The notes beneath the pieces are model-generated. The model saw only the letters and a program-made list of their open reading frames with translations. It made no database searches and had not been told where the DNA came from. Source: Rugamonas aquatica (GTDB lineage Bacteria > Pseudomonadota > Gammaproteobacteria > Burkholderiales > Burkholderiaceae_D). Taken from it: a stretch of DNA of 58,060 nt. Positions 57,788 through 58,060 of the stretch are shown one piece after another (position 1 is the first letter of the stretch; each line of letters starts with the position of its first letter). Location: positions 1 to 58,060 of the forward strand of contig NZ_WHUG01000023.1 of assembly GCF_009380215.1 (NCBI RefSeq), given 5' to 3'. The position numbers were made by a program, and so were the translations under genes.

Positions 57788-57829
57788 ATTCGGTGCGCGA
57801 CTTCCGCGCCAAAACCTTTGTAAAAAACA

Positions 57830-58060
57830 ATGTCAGAAGCCAGTAACAAGTCTAAAGGCGCGTCCAGCACGCCCGCCAGCACGCAGAACCGCCCCTCCCG
57901 CACCCCGCAAGCGCCCAACGCCCGGCCTGGGCAGGGCCAGCCACGCCCGCAAGGGGAGGCCCGTCCGCGCAGCGGCGAACCGCGTCCGGCAGGCCAGCAG
58001 CAGTCGCCGCGAGGCCCGCGTCCGGAAGGCGCACGTTTGGTAAGGATGCGGCGCCCACCG
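57830..58060 (+). CDS. N-terminal low-complexity part of an unidentified protein (partial)
   Basis: An open frame starts at the ATG 57830 (MSEASNKSKGASSTPASTQN) and runs off the right edge (77 codons). It is dominated by Pro, Arg, Gly, Gln and Ser (QPRPQGEARPRSGEPRPAGQ), a disordered basic segment. No fold is visible. From memory, argA is often next to an hrpA-type RNA helicase in this family, whose N terminus can be of this kind; I cannot confirm that here, so no symbol is given. Confidence 0.5.
   Translation, partial: MSEASNKSKGASSTPASTQNRPSRTPQAPNARPGQGQPRPQGEARPRSGEPRPAGQQQSPRGPRPEGARLVRMRRPP

Overview
The window looks like a chromosomal segment of a motile, high-GC betaproteobacterium of the Oxalobacteraceae (Massilia/Duganella/Janthinobacterium type). 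I infer this from the flagellin and capping-protein sequences, the gene order rpoZ-gmk next to spoT, the order yicC - Ser/Thr kinase - PP2C - rph - rdgB - hemW, and the Entner-Doudoroff cluster with HexR. No rRNA, tRNA, CRISPR array, insertion sequence or prophage was found. No gene-free stretch exceeds 300 bases; the longest is about 295 nt, upstream of the flagellin gene.

Layout. 1-6423 (minus strand): late flagellar genes fliC, flaG, fliD, fliS, fliT and the start of a fliK-like gene, with a good sigma-28 promoter before fliD and terminators after fliC and flaG. 6719-10906 (minus): a diguanylate cyclase, then a membrane protein / histidine kinase / LuxR-type regulator operon. 11022-14421 (plus): greB, a periplasmic binding-protein-like gene, and a secreted beta-propeller/Calx-beta protein with a visible base-composition shift. 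14508-17820 (minus): spoT, rpoZ, gmk. 17904-25491: a DUF72 gene, a small monooxygenase, yicC, a eukaryotic-type kinase/phosphatase pair, rph, an unrecognised gene preceded by unusual 10-bp repeats, rdgB and hemW. 25488-34387 (minus): a chemoreceptor, a patatin-like lipase and a tripartite RND efflux operon. 34566-47275: central carbon metabolism (tal, hexR, zwf, an SMP-30 lactonase, pgi, edd, eda), with four HexR-like boxes placed before zwf, pgi and edd. A beta-lactam operon sits inside this block. 47296-48796: a BrnT/BrnA toxin-antitoxin pair and two unrecognised genes. 48862-51862: a cytochrome P450 with a co-transcribed multi-helix membrane protein and a divergent AraC-family regulator. 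51870-54761: a VOC protein, a DUF6265 protein, and a tightly overlapping receiver / CheC / diguanylate cyclase operon. 54986-58060: rpiA, a lipoprotein, yggX, argA and the start of a further gene.

The most striking system is the beta-lactam operon at 35633-39393. A BlaR1-like M56 metalloprotease sensor is followed 25 nt later by a single polypeptide that fuses a class D and a class C beta-lactamase, both with intact active-site motifs. The sensor's class D-like domain carries S-T-F-N where an S-x-x-K motif is expected. Its promoter (TTGACG-N17-CATAAT) is covered by a long dyad made of two GACA-N2-TGTC sites, yet no BlaI/MecI repressor gene lies in the window. Other points of interest are the P450/membrane-protein pair, the CheY-CheC-GGDEF operon, the decamer repeats at 23445-23520, three promoters whose -10 box sits 7-8 nt before the start codon (candidate leaderless mRNAs), and a family of paired dRS3-like palindromes at three intergenic sites.
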